DNA of 64,000 bases from Thalassobellus sediminis. Its GTDB lineage: Bacteria; Bacteroidota; Bacteroidia; Flavobacteriales; Flavobacteriaceae. The notes beneath the pieces were generated by a model. That model was not told the origin of the DNA. It saw nothing but the letters and a program-made list of their open reading frames with translations, and did not search any database. Below, piece after piece: positions 41,258-50,507 of this stretch (positions are counted from its first letter, which is position 1; each line of letters starts with the position of its first letter). Made by a program: the position numbers and the translations under genes. The stretch is from assembly GCF_044386045.1 (NCBI RefSeq), contig NZ_JBISCD010000038.1:124001-188000 (forward strand). The letters run 5' to 3'.

Positions 41258-44200
41258 TTAATTCTCTTCAGTTTGTATAGATGAATTTGTTTTAGCTTCT
41301 TCCGTTTTTATTTTGCTTAATTCCGCTTTGGCTTCATCAACAACATCGTCAAATTCTTTAAAATTTTCAATAACACTTTCTAAAATATAAGTGGCTTGAA
41401 ACGCATCATTTAAAGCATAAAAATTCTTTGCCATTAATACTAAACCTTTGGCACTATAATATTTGTAAGCTGAAAAATCTTTAGCTAATTTTTGTACTGA
41501 TTTATTAGAAGCTTCGTATTTACCTTCTTTATTTTTAAAATAAGCATTGTAATATAAAGCTTCAGCTGCTGCTTCACCTGTTGCTGTTTTTTCAACTTCT
41601 GCATAAGCCACTTTTGCTCGGTCTTCATTTCCTGTTTTTATAGCAGAACGTGCAATAATAATGTGCGCATCACTTTTAATTTTATTATCAATTTTTGATT
41701 TTTTCAATACTTTTTCAGCATAAGAAACCGCATCATCATAGTTTTCTAATTGATAATTAGCTTTCATTAAATTAGATTGCGCAAATACTACATTCTGCGG
41801 AAAATCAGCTTCTTCCTCTAAGGTTTTCAATAAAGGTATGGCAGTATTCCAATTTTTAGATTCTAAATAAAACTGAGATAAACGTGATAAAGCTTCCTCT
41901 GAATATTCACTTCTTGAGGCATCTACAACATATTTATAATGTGGTGCTGCATTTGCAAGTAAGTCTTTTTTATAATACAATTGTGCTACATAAAAATGAG
42001 CCTGTAAAGTGTGTATACCGTTTGGAAACTCATTTAAATAACCGTTAAATTGTTTGATGGCCTTATCGGTATTATTATCTAAATATTGTTTTTCGGCAGC
42101 TTCGTAAGTAGCATTATCTAAATCGGCATCGGTAACCTCTACATAATCTAAAGTCCGTACCCAAGCCGCATAATCATCAACACGTCCTAAATCGATATAA
42201 ATTAAACGTGCCGTAGAAACTGCTTGAACCGCCTCTGGAGTTCCTGGGTAACTACCTGCAACCTTCTTGAATTTGGTTAATGCAAGATCATTTTCACTTC
42301 CGTTATAATAAACCAATCCTTGACGCAACAACGCTTTTGGTACAAAAGAACTCATTTTATACTCGCTACTTAAACGATTATAAACCTGCATAGCTTTATC
42401 TGTTTCATTCGCTTTTACATAAGAATTCCCTAATTCGTATAAGGCATCATCACGTAATTTAGATTTTGGATATTTAGAAATAAAGTCATCTAACTCTTTT
42501 ATTTTTTTTGAAGATTGCCCCGCATACCCAATACTTATTGCTTTTTGAAAAAAGGCATAATCTGATTCTATCTCGCTTAGCTTAATAGCTTTTTCGTAAG
42601 CATTAATAGCGTTGGTATATTCACTAGACACAAAATAAGCATCTCCCAATCTTAAATAGGCATCATTTAATCTTACTTTATCATCTTTCCTTTTAGAAAT
42701 AAATTGATTAAAATATTGAGTTGCTTGTGGGTAATTTTTCAACTTAAAATACGTGTAAGCTAAGTTATAATCTATATTTTCTATTTCTGGTGTTGATGTC
42801 GACTCGGGTTGCTGTTGAAACTGTTTAAAACCAACTAAAGCATCATCATAATTAGTTAAATTATAATCGGCTTCAGCTTTCCAAAACATTGCTCGTGCTG
42901 TGTATTTGGGATCTCTAGGTTCTTTTAAAGACGCATCAAAAAGTGATTCTGCATCTAAATACTGATTTTCATTATACAATTCAACACCTCTATAAAAAGC
43001 TACTTTTTGATAAGCCACTTTATTTTCGAAACTATTTTTTCCTTTTAATAGTTTCAAAGCTTCTTTATAGTTTTTTGATGTGATGTAAGAATCAATCAAA
43101 AGCGTTTCAACTTCATCTTTATAACTCGTATTCGGATACTTTTCTAAATAACCAGCTAAAACTTGAGGAGCCGATTGATACGGATTCCCGATTTCATAAC
43201 TAATTTTAGCATAATTTAACCAAGCATCTTCTTGAATTTTTAAATCGAAATCCATTTGAGACGCATTTCTAAAGGCATTTAAAGCTTCTTGTTTTTTATC
43301 AAGATTTATGTAGCTCTCTCCTAAATGATAATAGGCATTTTGAGCAATAGCATTATTACCTCCGATTATTTTATTAAACTCTGAAATAGCCGTTTCATAA
43401 TCGCCTTGTTTATAATGCGCATACCCTAATTGATAATAATCTGTATTATTCCATTTTGCCGTTCTATCACGTTTTCCTTTTTTTCCTTTATATGCTGTTA
43501 GAAAAGGAATAGCTTCAGCATACTGTTTTAAATTAAAATAGCTTTCACCTATTATTTTAGAAAGTTCAGATACTTCATCCGTGTCACTAGTTTCTAATCG
43601 TTCTTTAGCAAGGGTAATAGCTTTTTCAAAATTTCCGAGTTTAAAATTTAAATCGGCTTGATAATACGATAGCTTTTCTTTGTATCGTTCTTGATCGCTT
43701 ACTTGATCGAAATATTCGTTTGCTCTATCATAATCATCGCCTTCATAAGCCATAAAACCTATATAGTATTTTGCTTGCGACCCATATTCTGGAGTGTTTT
43801 CAACTTTACTTAAATACTTTTTAGCAACTTTATATTGCTTTGTTGAAAATGCGGTGTAACCATTATTAAAATAGAACTTTTGCTTTTCTTTTTTACCTAA
43901 TGCATTTTCGTCTACTTTATTATACCATTTTCTGGCATAAGCATATTTTCCATTCGTAAAATAATAATCGGCAACATCAACAAAAGCCGTATTTCTTTTA
44001 GTACTAGTTGGATAATCTTTAACAAAATCTTCAACTAAACTATCGGCATTTTGTTGGTTTAAACGCACCGCACAATTTGCTATATAATATGCACAATCTG
44101 ATTGCAACACTTCTTCTTTAGCTGTTTTTTGTACATTTCCAAACAACGATTTCGCAGCAAGGTATTGTTGATTATTATAAAGAGACAACGCCTTCTGATA

Positions 44201-44299
44201 ATCTACTAAACTACTTGTATATGTGGCAGATTGCTGTGCTATAATCTGGAAACTAAAACTTATAGCCAATAGTAATAAGACAATATTTTTTTTAGTCAT
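41258..44299 (-). CDS. Large tetratricopeptide-repeat protein (1013 residues)
   Basis: A signal peptide (FQIIAQQ) is followed by TPR-type helical hairpins over almost the whole length. Clear units include YHLGESYINLDKKQEALNAFRNA, LRLGDAYFVSSEYTNAINAYEKA and YELGNSYVKANETDKAMQVYNRL. Its periplasmic or outer-membrane location fits a scaffold, like BamD- or PorW-type TPR proteins of Bacteroidota, but no specific homologue can be named. It is upstream of the barrel gene. The C-terminal 15 residues are Glu/Thr/Ser-rich and probably disordered. Confidence 0.85.
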   Translation of the reverse strand: MTKKNIVLLLLAISFSFQIIAQQSATYTSSLVDYQKALSLYNNQQYLAAKSLFGNVQKTAKEEVLQSDCAYYIANCAVRLNQQNADSLVEDFVKDYPTSTKRNTAFVDVADYYFTNGKYAYARKWYNKVDENALGKKEKQKFYFNNGYTAFSTKQYKVAKKYLSKVENTPEYGSQAKYYIGFMAYEGDDYDRANEYFDQVSDQERYKEKLSYYQADLNFKLGNFEKAITLAKERLETSDTDEVSELSKIIGESYFNLKQYAEAIPFLTAYKGKKGKRDRTAKWNNTDYYQLGYAHYKQGDYETAISEFNKIIGGNNAIAQNAYYHLGESYINLDKKQEALNAFRNASQMDFDLKIQEDAWLNYAKISYEIGNPYQSAPQVLAGYLEKYPNTSYKDEVETLLIDSYITSKNYKEALKLLKGKNSFENKVAYQKVAFYRGVELYNENQYLDAESLFDASLKEPRDPKYTARAMFWKAEADYNLTNYDDALVGFKQFQQQPESTSTPEIENIDYNLAYTYFKLKNYPQATQYFNQFISKRKDDKVRLNDAYLRLGDAYFVSSEYTNAINAYEKAIKLSEIESDYAFFQKAISIGYAGQSSKKIKELDDFISKYPKSKLRDDALYELGNSYVKANETDKAMQVYNRLSSEYKMSSFVPKALLRQGLVYYNGSENDLALTKFKKVAGSYPGTPEAVQAVSTARLIYIDLGRVDDYAAWVRTLDYVEVTDADLDNATYEAAEKQYLDNNTDKAIKQFNGYLNEFPNGIHTLQAHFYVAQLYYKKDLLANAAPHYKYVVDASRSEYSEEALSRLSQFYLESKNWNTAIPLLKTLEEEADFPQNVVFAQSNLMKANYQLENYDDAVSYAEKVLKKSKIDNKIKSDAHIIIARSAIKTGNEDRAKVAYAEVEKTATGEAAAEALYYNAYFKNKEGKYEASNKSVQKLAKDFSAYKYYSAKGLVLMAKNFYALNDAFQATYILESVIENFKEFDDVVDEAKAELSKIKTEEAKTNSSIQTEEN

Positions 44300-44534
44300 T
44301 AATGATTCGTTTTTAATTTGATATTCAAAGATAATTCAATCTAAAAGCTATAACGCAACAATCGTGCTATAATTATAAACCGAGTTATTAAATGTTTGAA
44401 ATTGACAGAAGACAGGAGTTGGAAGACAGAAGCTAGATGTTTTTGCAACAACTATTTTAAATTTTTAGCGTTTAACTTTCAACTTTTAACTAATTAATAA
44501 TACATTTACAACACTTTAAAAATCATTTCAATTT

Positions 44535-45218
44535 ATGCCAGACCCTATTTTACAATTAAAAGACGCTTCCATTTTTCAAGGTGAAAGTTTAGTGCTTTCT
44601 AATGTTAATGTAGAAATTAATAAAGGTGACTTTGTATACTTAATTGGAAAAACAGGAACTGGTAAAAGTAGTTTTATGAAAACACTTTATGGCGATTTAC
44701 CTTTAACTGAAGGCGACGGACATATAGTCGATTTTAATTTAAAAACACTTAAAGAAAAAGAAATTCCGTTTTTAAGACGAAAATTAGGCGTTGTGTTTCA
44801 AGATTTTAAATTACTAACAGATAGAACCATCAACGATAATTTATTGTTTGTTTTAAAAGCTACAGGCTGGAAAGACAAAACTGAAATGAATACACGCGTC
44901 GAGGAAGTTTTAACAAAGGTTGACATGAAAACAAAAGGGTTTAAATATCCGCATGAGCTTTCTGGTGGTGAGCAACAACGTATTGCCATAGCCAGAGCTT
45001 TACTTAATAACCCAGAACTTATACTTGCCGATGAACCTACAGGAAACCTAGATCCGCAAACAAGCGTTGAAGTTATGGAGGTTTTACAAGAAATTAATAA
45101 AAACGGCAACACCATATTAATGGCTACACACGATTATGCATTGCTTTTAAAATACCCAAGTAAAACTTTAAAGTGTGATGAGAATGCTGTTTATGAGGTG
45201 GTACAGAGGAAAGGTTAA
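44535..45218 (+). CDS. FtsE-like ABC ATPase
   Basis: A 227-residue ATPase with Walker A GKTGTGKSS (about 37-45), Q-loop VFQDFKLL, signature LSGGEQQR, Walker B LILADEPTGNLD and the H-loop MATHDYAL. The closest recognised type is FtsE, which with FtsX couples cytokinesis to cell-wall hydrolysis. The MacB/LolD family is close, and no FtsX is adjacent, so the assignment is tentative. It precedes the methyltransferase gene by 2 nt. Confidence 0.78.
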   Translation: MPDPILQLKDASIFQGESLVLSNVNVEINKGDFVYLIGKTGTGKSSFMKTLYGDLPLTEGDGHIVDFNLKTLKEKEIPFLRRKLGVVFQDFKLLTDRTINDNLLFVLKATGWKDKTEMNTRVEEVLTKVDMKTKGFKYPHELSGGEQQRIAIARALLNNPELILADEPTGNLDPQTSVEVMEVLQEINKNGNTILMATHDYALLLKYPSKTLKCDENAVYEVVQRKG

Positions 45219-45220
45219 AT

Positions 45221-45958
45221 ATGTATAAAACAATAAAGAATAGTTTAAAAGCTTTAATTCCGAAATCATTTCTTTTTAAAAACGAACTGTTTTTTCGAAA
45301 ATTTCATGGTGCATTTTATCTTGGAAAAAATCACCAATGCAATACTTGTGACAAACAATTGAAATCTTTTATCACATTAGAAAACAAAGATTTATTATGT
45401 CCTTTTTGTGGAAGTTTATCTAGAAACAGAAGACTTTGGCAACTACTTAATGATAACGATTCTATAAACGGAAATATTCTTCACTTTTCACCATCAAGAA
45501 GTCTTTATAGAAATTTCAAAAAAGAAAAAAGCATTACATATTATAGCTCCGATTTTGAAGATGAGTTTTTAGCCGATTATAAGTTTGACATTACTAATAT
45601 TGAACAAGAAAACGAAAAATTTGACACGATTATCTGTTATCATATTCTTGAGCACATTATTGAAGACAAAAAAGCCATGTCTGAACTTTACAGAGTTTTA
45701 AATCCAAATGGCACTATATTTATACAAACACCGTTTAAAGAAGGTGATATTTATGAAGATTTTTCTATTATTACTCCTGAAGATAGAGAAAAACATTTTG
45801 GACAAAACGACCATGTTAGAATCTATTCTGTTGGAGGATTAAAAGAACGACTAGAAAATATAGGTTTTAAAGTGCAGATTGAAAATTTTGATAAACATTC
45901 AGATGATTTATTCGTTGGTTTTAAATCTCCTGAAACTGTATTAATTGCTAAAAAATAA
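45221..45958 (+). CDS. Methyltransferase with N-terminal zinc-ribbon motif
   Basis: A 245-residue protein. Residues 40-63 hold two CxxC pairs (Cys40/43 and Cys60/63, CPFCGS), a probable zinc ribbon. A class I methyltransferase fold follows with YHILEHIIEDKKAMSELYRVLNPNG as the post-motif block; motif I is degenerate (ILHFSPSRSLYR). Such proteins occur in polysaccharide clusters as sugar methylases. The stop overlaps the next start (TAATG), so it is coupled to the GT2 gene. Confidence 0.78.
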   Translation: MYKTIKNSLKALIPKSFLFKNELFFRKFHGAFYLGKNHQCNTCDKQLKSFITLENKDLLCPFCGSLSRNRRLWQLLNDNDSINGNILHFSPSRSLYRNFKKEKSITYYSSDFEDEFLADYKFDITNIEQENEKFDTIICYHILEHIIEDKKAMSELYRVLNPNGTIFIQTPFKEGDIYEDFSIITPEDREKHFGQNDHVRIYSVGGLKERLENIGFKVQIENFDKHSDDLFVGFKSPETVLIAKK

Positions 45959-46800
45959 TGCTTTCAATTTTAATCCCAACATATAATTACAATGTTTATC
46001 CCCTAGCTTGTCAATTAGAACAGCAAGCTCGTGACGCTAATATTGTATTTGAGATTATTTGTTTTGATGATGGCTCTAAATCGCAACTTAATTCAAAAAA
46101 CAACTCTATTAATTCTTTAAATAATTGTAGTTTCAATGAACTTTCAATTAATATTGGCAGAAGTGCCATTAGAAACTTATTAGGGAAAAATGCTAAATAT
46201 GAAACTCTATTATTTATTGATGCGGGTACCTTGCCAAAAAATGATACTTTTATAAAAAACTATTTATCCTTAATTTCAAAAGAAGTAGTAAGTGGAGGCA
46301 TGACTCATTTAAAGAAAGAGCCGGAAGCAAAGTATAAACTTCGATGGATTTACACTAAAAAAAGAGAATCTAAAACTTTCTGCTCTTCAAATTTTATGAT
46401 AAAAAAACAGACTTTTTTAAATTTTCCTTTTGATGAAACCTTAAAACAATATGGCTATGAGGATGTGCTGTTTTTTGAAACATTAAAGACGAATAATATT
46501 GATATTTATTCGTTTAACAATCCAGTAGTTCATGAATGTGATGATGATGCTAACACATTTCTTATAAAAACAGAAAAAGCCATTTGCAATCTGAAAAATT
46601 TAATAAAACAAAACAAATTAAATAAAAATCAATCAACAATCATTAAATATTATTTATATATTAAAAAATTAAGAATAAAAAATATCATAGGCAAATTATT
46701 TAAGTTATCTAAACCTCTTTTAAGTAAAAACTTAAGATCTAAACATGCTTCTTTATTATTCTATGACGCTTATAGATTAGGATATTTATGTTCTTTATAA
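45958..46800 (+). CDS. Glycosyltransferase family 2
   Basis: A 280-residue GT-A-fold enzyme starting LSILIPTYNYNVYPLACQLEQQ. The nucleotide-binding acidic cluster is FEIICFDDGS (about 33-42), and ETLLFIDAGTLP takes the place of the DxD motif as DAG. A C-terminal Lys/Asn-rich helical region follows. It should add a sugar to a lipid-linked surface glycan; donor and acceptor are unknown. Its ATG overlaps the preceding stop codon. Confidence 0.85.
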   Translation: MLSILIPTYNYNVYPLACQLEQQARDANIVFEIICFDDGSKSQLNSKNNSINSLNNCSFNELSINIGRSAIRNLLGKNAKYETLLFIDAGTLPKNDTFIKNYLSLISKEVVSGGMTHLKKEPEAKYKLRWIYTKKRESKTFCSSNFMIKKQTFLNFPFDETLKQYGYEDVLFFETLKTNNIDIYSFNNPVVHECDDDANTFLIKTEKAICNLKNLIKQNKLNKNQSTIIKYYLYIKKLRIKNIIGKLFKLSKPLLSKNLRSKHASLLFYDAYRLGYLCSL

Positions 46801-46811
46801 AACTATTTTAA

Positions 46812-47747
46812 ATGCCATATTTCTCTGTAATAATACCATTATATAATAAAGAAAACTTTATTGAATCAACTTTAAAAAGTGTTCTTAACCAAGATTTTCA
46901 AGATTTTGAGGTAATTATTGTTGATGATGGTAGTACAGACAAAAGTTTAGAAACAGTAAAATTAATTAAAGACTCCAGAATAGCTATTATTCAACAAACA
47001 AACAAAGGAGTTTCTTTTGCAAGAAATAAAGGGATTCAAATTGCCAAGGCTAATTACATAGCCCTATTAGATGCTGATGATTTCTGGCATACAAATCATT
47101 TATCAGAGCTAAAAAAACAAATAAATTTATTCCCTGACGCCGGATTGTATTGTAATAATTATGAAGTTTTGTATTCAAATAATACTTGTAAGAAAGCCTC
47201 TTTTAATTTTAAATTTAATGAAAACTGTATAATAGTCGAAGATTACTTTAAAGCTAGTATTATTAATCCTGTGGCTTGGACATCTGCCGTAGGCTTCTCA
47301 AAATCAAAATTTACAGATATTGGAGAGTTCAATACTTTATTAAAAACCGCGCAAGATTTAGACTTATGGATTCGGTTTGCTTTAAACTACAAAGTTAGTT
47401 TTAATCCAAAAATTACGATGACTTATAAATTATATATTGACAATAGTCTTTCCAAAAATGAATATAACGCTATTAGATATGATTTTATAAATAATTATAG
47501 AGAAGAAGAAGAAAATAATCCATCTATAAAATTGTATTTAGACATTAACCGCTATGCAGTAGCATTAAGGTGCAAAATAAATAAAGAAATAATATTATAT
47601 AAAAAATTAAAATCTGAAATTGATTTAAATAATTTAAATTTTAAACAAAAAACACTTTTAAGGCTGCCTATTTTTGTATTAAAATTCAATAAAAAAATTC
47701 ATAAATTTTTAATAAATAAAAATATATATATTAGTACTTATTCTTAA
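46812..47747 (+). CDS. Glycosyltransferase family 2
   Basis: A 311-residue GT2 with SVIIPLYNKENFIESTLKSVLNQ, VIIVDDGSTDKSL (about 36-48), GVSFARNKGI and ALLDADDFW (DxD). The catalytic block TAQDLDLWIRFAL is about 195-207. Highly basic C terminus, probably membrane-associated. It follows the preceding GT2 by 11 nt and overlaps the convergent GT4 gene by 4 bp. Confidence 0.9.
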   Translation: MPYFSVIIPLYNKENFIESTLKSVLNQDFQDFEVIIVDDGSTDKSLETVKLIKDSRIAIIQQTNKGVSFARNKGIQIAKANYIALLDADDFWHTNHLSELKKQINLFPDAGLYCNNYEVLYSNNTCKKASFNFKFNENCIIVEDYFKASIINPVAWTSAVGFSKSKFTDIGEFNTLLKTAQDLDLWIRFALNYKVSFNPKITMTYKLYIDNSLSKNEYNAIRYDFINNYREEEENNPSIKLYLDINRYAVALRCKINKEIILYKKLKSEIDLNNLNFKQKTLLRLPIFVLKFNKKIHKFLINKNIYISTYS

Positions 47748-48838
47748 GTATCAAACTCTAAAATTAAATCTCTCCATTCTTCTTTTATTTTAGATATTGA
47801 AAATCTATCAATATCTAAAGCAGCATTATTTGCACACTTTTTGTACAAATATTTATCATTTATAAACCTATCCATTGCATTAGCTAAAGCATCTGGGTTG
47901 CAATTCTCAACTAATAAACCATTATACAAATTTTTAATAATTTCCTTTGGCCCAGCTTCGCAATCAACTGAAATCACTGGTGTTCCAAGACACATTGACT
48001 CAGGTAACACCATAGCAAAACCTTCTGACCGGCTTGTTAAAACTGAAAAGATAGCATTCTTAACATATGGAAATGGTTTTTTTGAAAATGCCTTAAAAAC
48101 AACATTATCGTCAATATTTAATCCTTTAGAGTAATCTTTTATTTCATTCAAATCTGGTCCATCTCCTAATACAAGTAATTTAATATTTTGACTACTTAAA
48201 GAAGATAATTTATAAGCCTTTAAAAGTAATTTTAAATTTTTAGCCTTATCATGTATTCTACCATAATATATTATATAATTTTTCAAATTACTCAAATCTA
48301 CTACTTGATTTGATTGCTGAAGTATATCATCAAATTGAAATGCATTATAAATTGTTGAAACTTTATTTAAATTATATAATTGTGTAAATTTCTCTGCAGC
48401 CTTATTAGAAACTGCAATCATTCTTTCATTACTATACAAATAAGTATTTAACCATTTGTACTTTGTAAAAGCTAAAGCTTTTTCAAAAGAATGAATGACA
48501 TAAATAGTATTGTATTTATAAATAAATTTAGTTAAGATAAATTCTCTGTACCACTGATTACGAGGTCTATTATCTATAATTAAATCAATTTTATTCCGTT
48601 TTAAAAACTTCTTAAATATATAAAGTCTCTTAATTCTACCAGCAAAAGAATCCTTCTCTTTTTTAAAGCTCCCTAAATCAAACAAAACTCCCTTATAATT
48701 ATATGCTATTCCAGAATCTACTGTAACAATAAACACTTCAAACCCTAAACTATCAAGTATAATAGATTGTGTGGCAGCAGACCTTTCTGCTCCTCCATTA
48801 TCAAGAGATGTTGCAACAATACATACTTTCTTTTTCAC
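47744..48838 (-). CDS. Glycosyltransferase family 4 (GT-B)
   Basis: A 364-residue retaining transferase. N-terminal KVCIVATSLDNGGAERSAATQS is the acceptor-side loop of many bacterial GT4 enzymes. The C-terminal domain has YYGRIHDKAKNLKLLLKAY and the E-x7-E donor site in SRSEGFAMVLPESMCLGTPVISVDCEAGPKEI. The donor is probably a UDP- or GDP-sugar. It is 13 nt downstream of the phosphoethanolamine-transferase-like gene on the same strand. Confidence 0.9.
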   Translation of the reverse strand: MKKKVCIVATSLDNGGAERSAATQSIILDSLGFEVFIVTVDSGIAYNYKGVLFDLGSFKKEKDSFAGRIKRLYIFKKFLKRNKIDLIIDNRPRNQWYREFILTKFIYKYNTIYVIHSFEKALAFTKYKWLNTYLYSNERMIAVSNKAAEKFTQLYNLNKVSTIYNAFQFDDILQQSNQVVDLSNLKNYIIYYGRIHDKAKNLKLLLKAYKLSSLSSQNIKLLVLGDGPDLNEIKDYSKGLNIDDNVVFKAFSKKPFPYVKNAIFSVLTSRSEGFAMVLPESMCLGTPVISVDCEAGPKEIIKNLYNGLLVENCNPDALANAMDRFINDKYLYKKCANNAALDIDRFSISKIKEEWRDLILEFDT

Positions 48839-48851
48839 CTAATAATATAAA

Positions 48852-50474
48852 TTATTTTATAACATCAATAAAATCGGTATCAAAATCAATTTTCGCTTTT
48901 ATAATTCTTTTTCGTTCTTTAAAATTAGAATTAAAGATACTTCTCGTAGAGTCTATCTCATTACTATTTACATGACATAAATCTGCTATAGTGTGAATCA
49001 TATCATCAGTCATATACTTCTTATCAATTTTATTTTTAATTGAATTAGTTTTTACATAAGCCTCTGATTGCCACAAAAACATTGGAATTCTATACATTGA
49101 CTTAGTTACCATTTGATCAACTGATTGTCCAAAAAATTCAATTTCATCATAAACTTCTTGCCCATGATCAGAAAAAAACAAAACAAAGCTAGACGTATTT
49201 TGCTTTTTAGTTACATTTATTATTTCGTTAAGAATATAGTCATTATATCTAACTACATTATCATAAGCATTAATAGTTTCATAAGCAATTTTATTCTTAA
49301 AAGTAGATTTTGGAACATCTTTAAAATAATTAAAACTATCTGGATAGCGCTTTTCATAATTTATATGTGCACCAATCATATGAAGAAAAACAACTTTCTT
49401 TTCGCCTGGTTCTAAAACAATTTTATTCAATTCATCAACTAACACTTGATCAAAGGGGGTGTCTTCACTTGTGTGTTTTATATTTAAAAAAGTTGAAATG
49501 GTTGCTCCTCTTCCTATTTTAGTAACTTGTGTATCAGAAATTCCAATTGGCCTTTGATTTGAAATCCAAAATGTTTTAAAATTGGCTTGATTTAATAACT
49601 GAATAATTGAACCTTTATATTTTCCTTCAGGGTTTTCTATATTTCCCAATGTTAACCCTTTAGTTAACGCTCCAATAGTATAAGCATGTGGACTAATTAC
49701 ATCTTCACAAAGAATCAACTCGTCTTTAATATCATTCAACAAAGGTGTGGTTTCTCTATAATAAGTAAGATTACTTAATTGAAAATGTAATTTACTAATC
49801 GACTCCCCAATTACTACTATATATAACTGTTTATCACCTGATTTATAAGTTGACTTGACATTTGTAAATTCCCCTAATGGATTTTCTTTACCATAAACAC
49901 TTAACAATTGTGTTTCTTTATAATAATTTGAAGTTGTTTTAATTACTAAATACGGTACATTATAAACGATAAGTGTAGTGACTTTTAAAAATAAAAAAAT
50001 AAATAAAATAATTCCTAATACCTTTATTCTCTTAAATTTAAAACTAACAATTTCTTTATTATATTTATTAATTTGTAAAAGCCCAAAAACAAATGCTATT
50101 ATAAATAAAATTATTAATGAGATAGTTCCTTTATTCAAGTATGAAAAAAGAAACTCTTTAGTTTCTGTAATATTTGTTTCTAAAATTACAAATATTGCAG
50201 ACGAGCTAAAAATAGTCTCAAAATTATAATAGTAAATTGATTCGAAAAACAAGCAAATACAAAATAAAACATATGCTAACTTTAGATATATTTTTTTAAG
50301 CGATATATTATTTATAAAATAAGCAACAAGTATAATAACTGCTACAAACAACAGATTCTCAATAAAATTATAAAATCTATTAATTCTAAATTTTGCTAAA
50401 ACAAATTCGAATAAAAAAAATAGAATTGTTGGTATTATAAAAACTAAGCCTAAACGTTTATTTTCTCTATCCAT
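48852..50474 (-). CDS. Phosphoethanolamine-transferase-like sulfatase-fold membrane enzyme
   Basis: A 540-residue protein with about five transmembrane helices (1-180) and a periplasmic alkaline-phosphatase-fold domain (about 215-515). Blocks typical of the EptA/CptA group are VVIGESISKLHFQLSNLTYYRETTP, FLHMIGAHINYEKRYP and FVLFFSDHGQEVYDE (metal Asp-His). The group moves phosphoethanolamine from phosphatidylethanolamine to lipid A, core or glycans. After GES the residue is Ile, where some relatives have the nucleophilic Thr; the Ser may serve instead. Its place in a glycan cluster suggests decoration of surface polysaccharide. Confidence 0.82.
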   Translation of the reverse strand: MDRENKRLGLVFIIPTILFFLFEFVLAKFRINRFYNFIENLLFVAVIILVAYFINNISLKKIYLKLAYVLFCICLFFESIYYYNFETIFSSSAIFVILETNITETKEFLFSYLNKGTISLIILFIIAFVFGLLQINKYNKEIVSFKFKRIKVLGIILFIFLFLKVTTLIVYNVPYLVIKTTSNYYKETQLLSVYGKENPLGEFTNVKSTYKSGDKQLYIVVIGESISKLHFQLSNLTYYRETTPLLNDIKDELILCEDVISPHAYTIGALTKGLTLGNIENPEGKYKGSIIQLLNQANFKTFWISNQRPIGISDTQVTKIGRGATISTFLNIKHTSEDTPFDQVLVDELNKIVLEPGEKKVVFLHMIGAHINYEKRYPDSFNYFKDVPKSTFKNKIAYETINAYDNVVRYNDYILNEIINVTKKQNTSSFVLFFSDHGQEVYDEIEFFGQSVDQMVTKSMYRIPMFLWQSEAYVKTNSIKNKIDKKYMTDDMIHTIADLCHVNSNEIDSTRSIFNSNFKERKRIIKAKIDFDTDFIDVIK

Positions 50475-50507
50475 TTTTTATTATAGTAAGATATTACATT
50501 TACTTAG

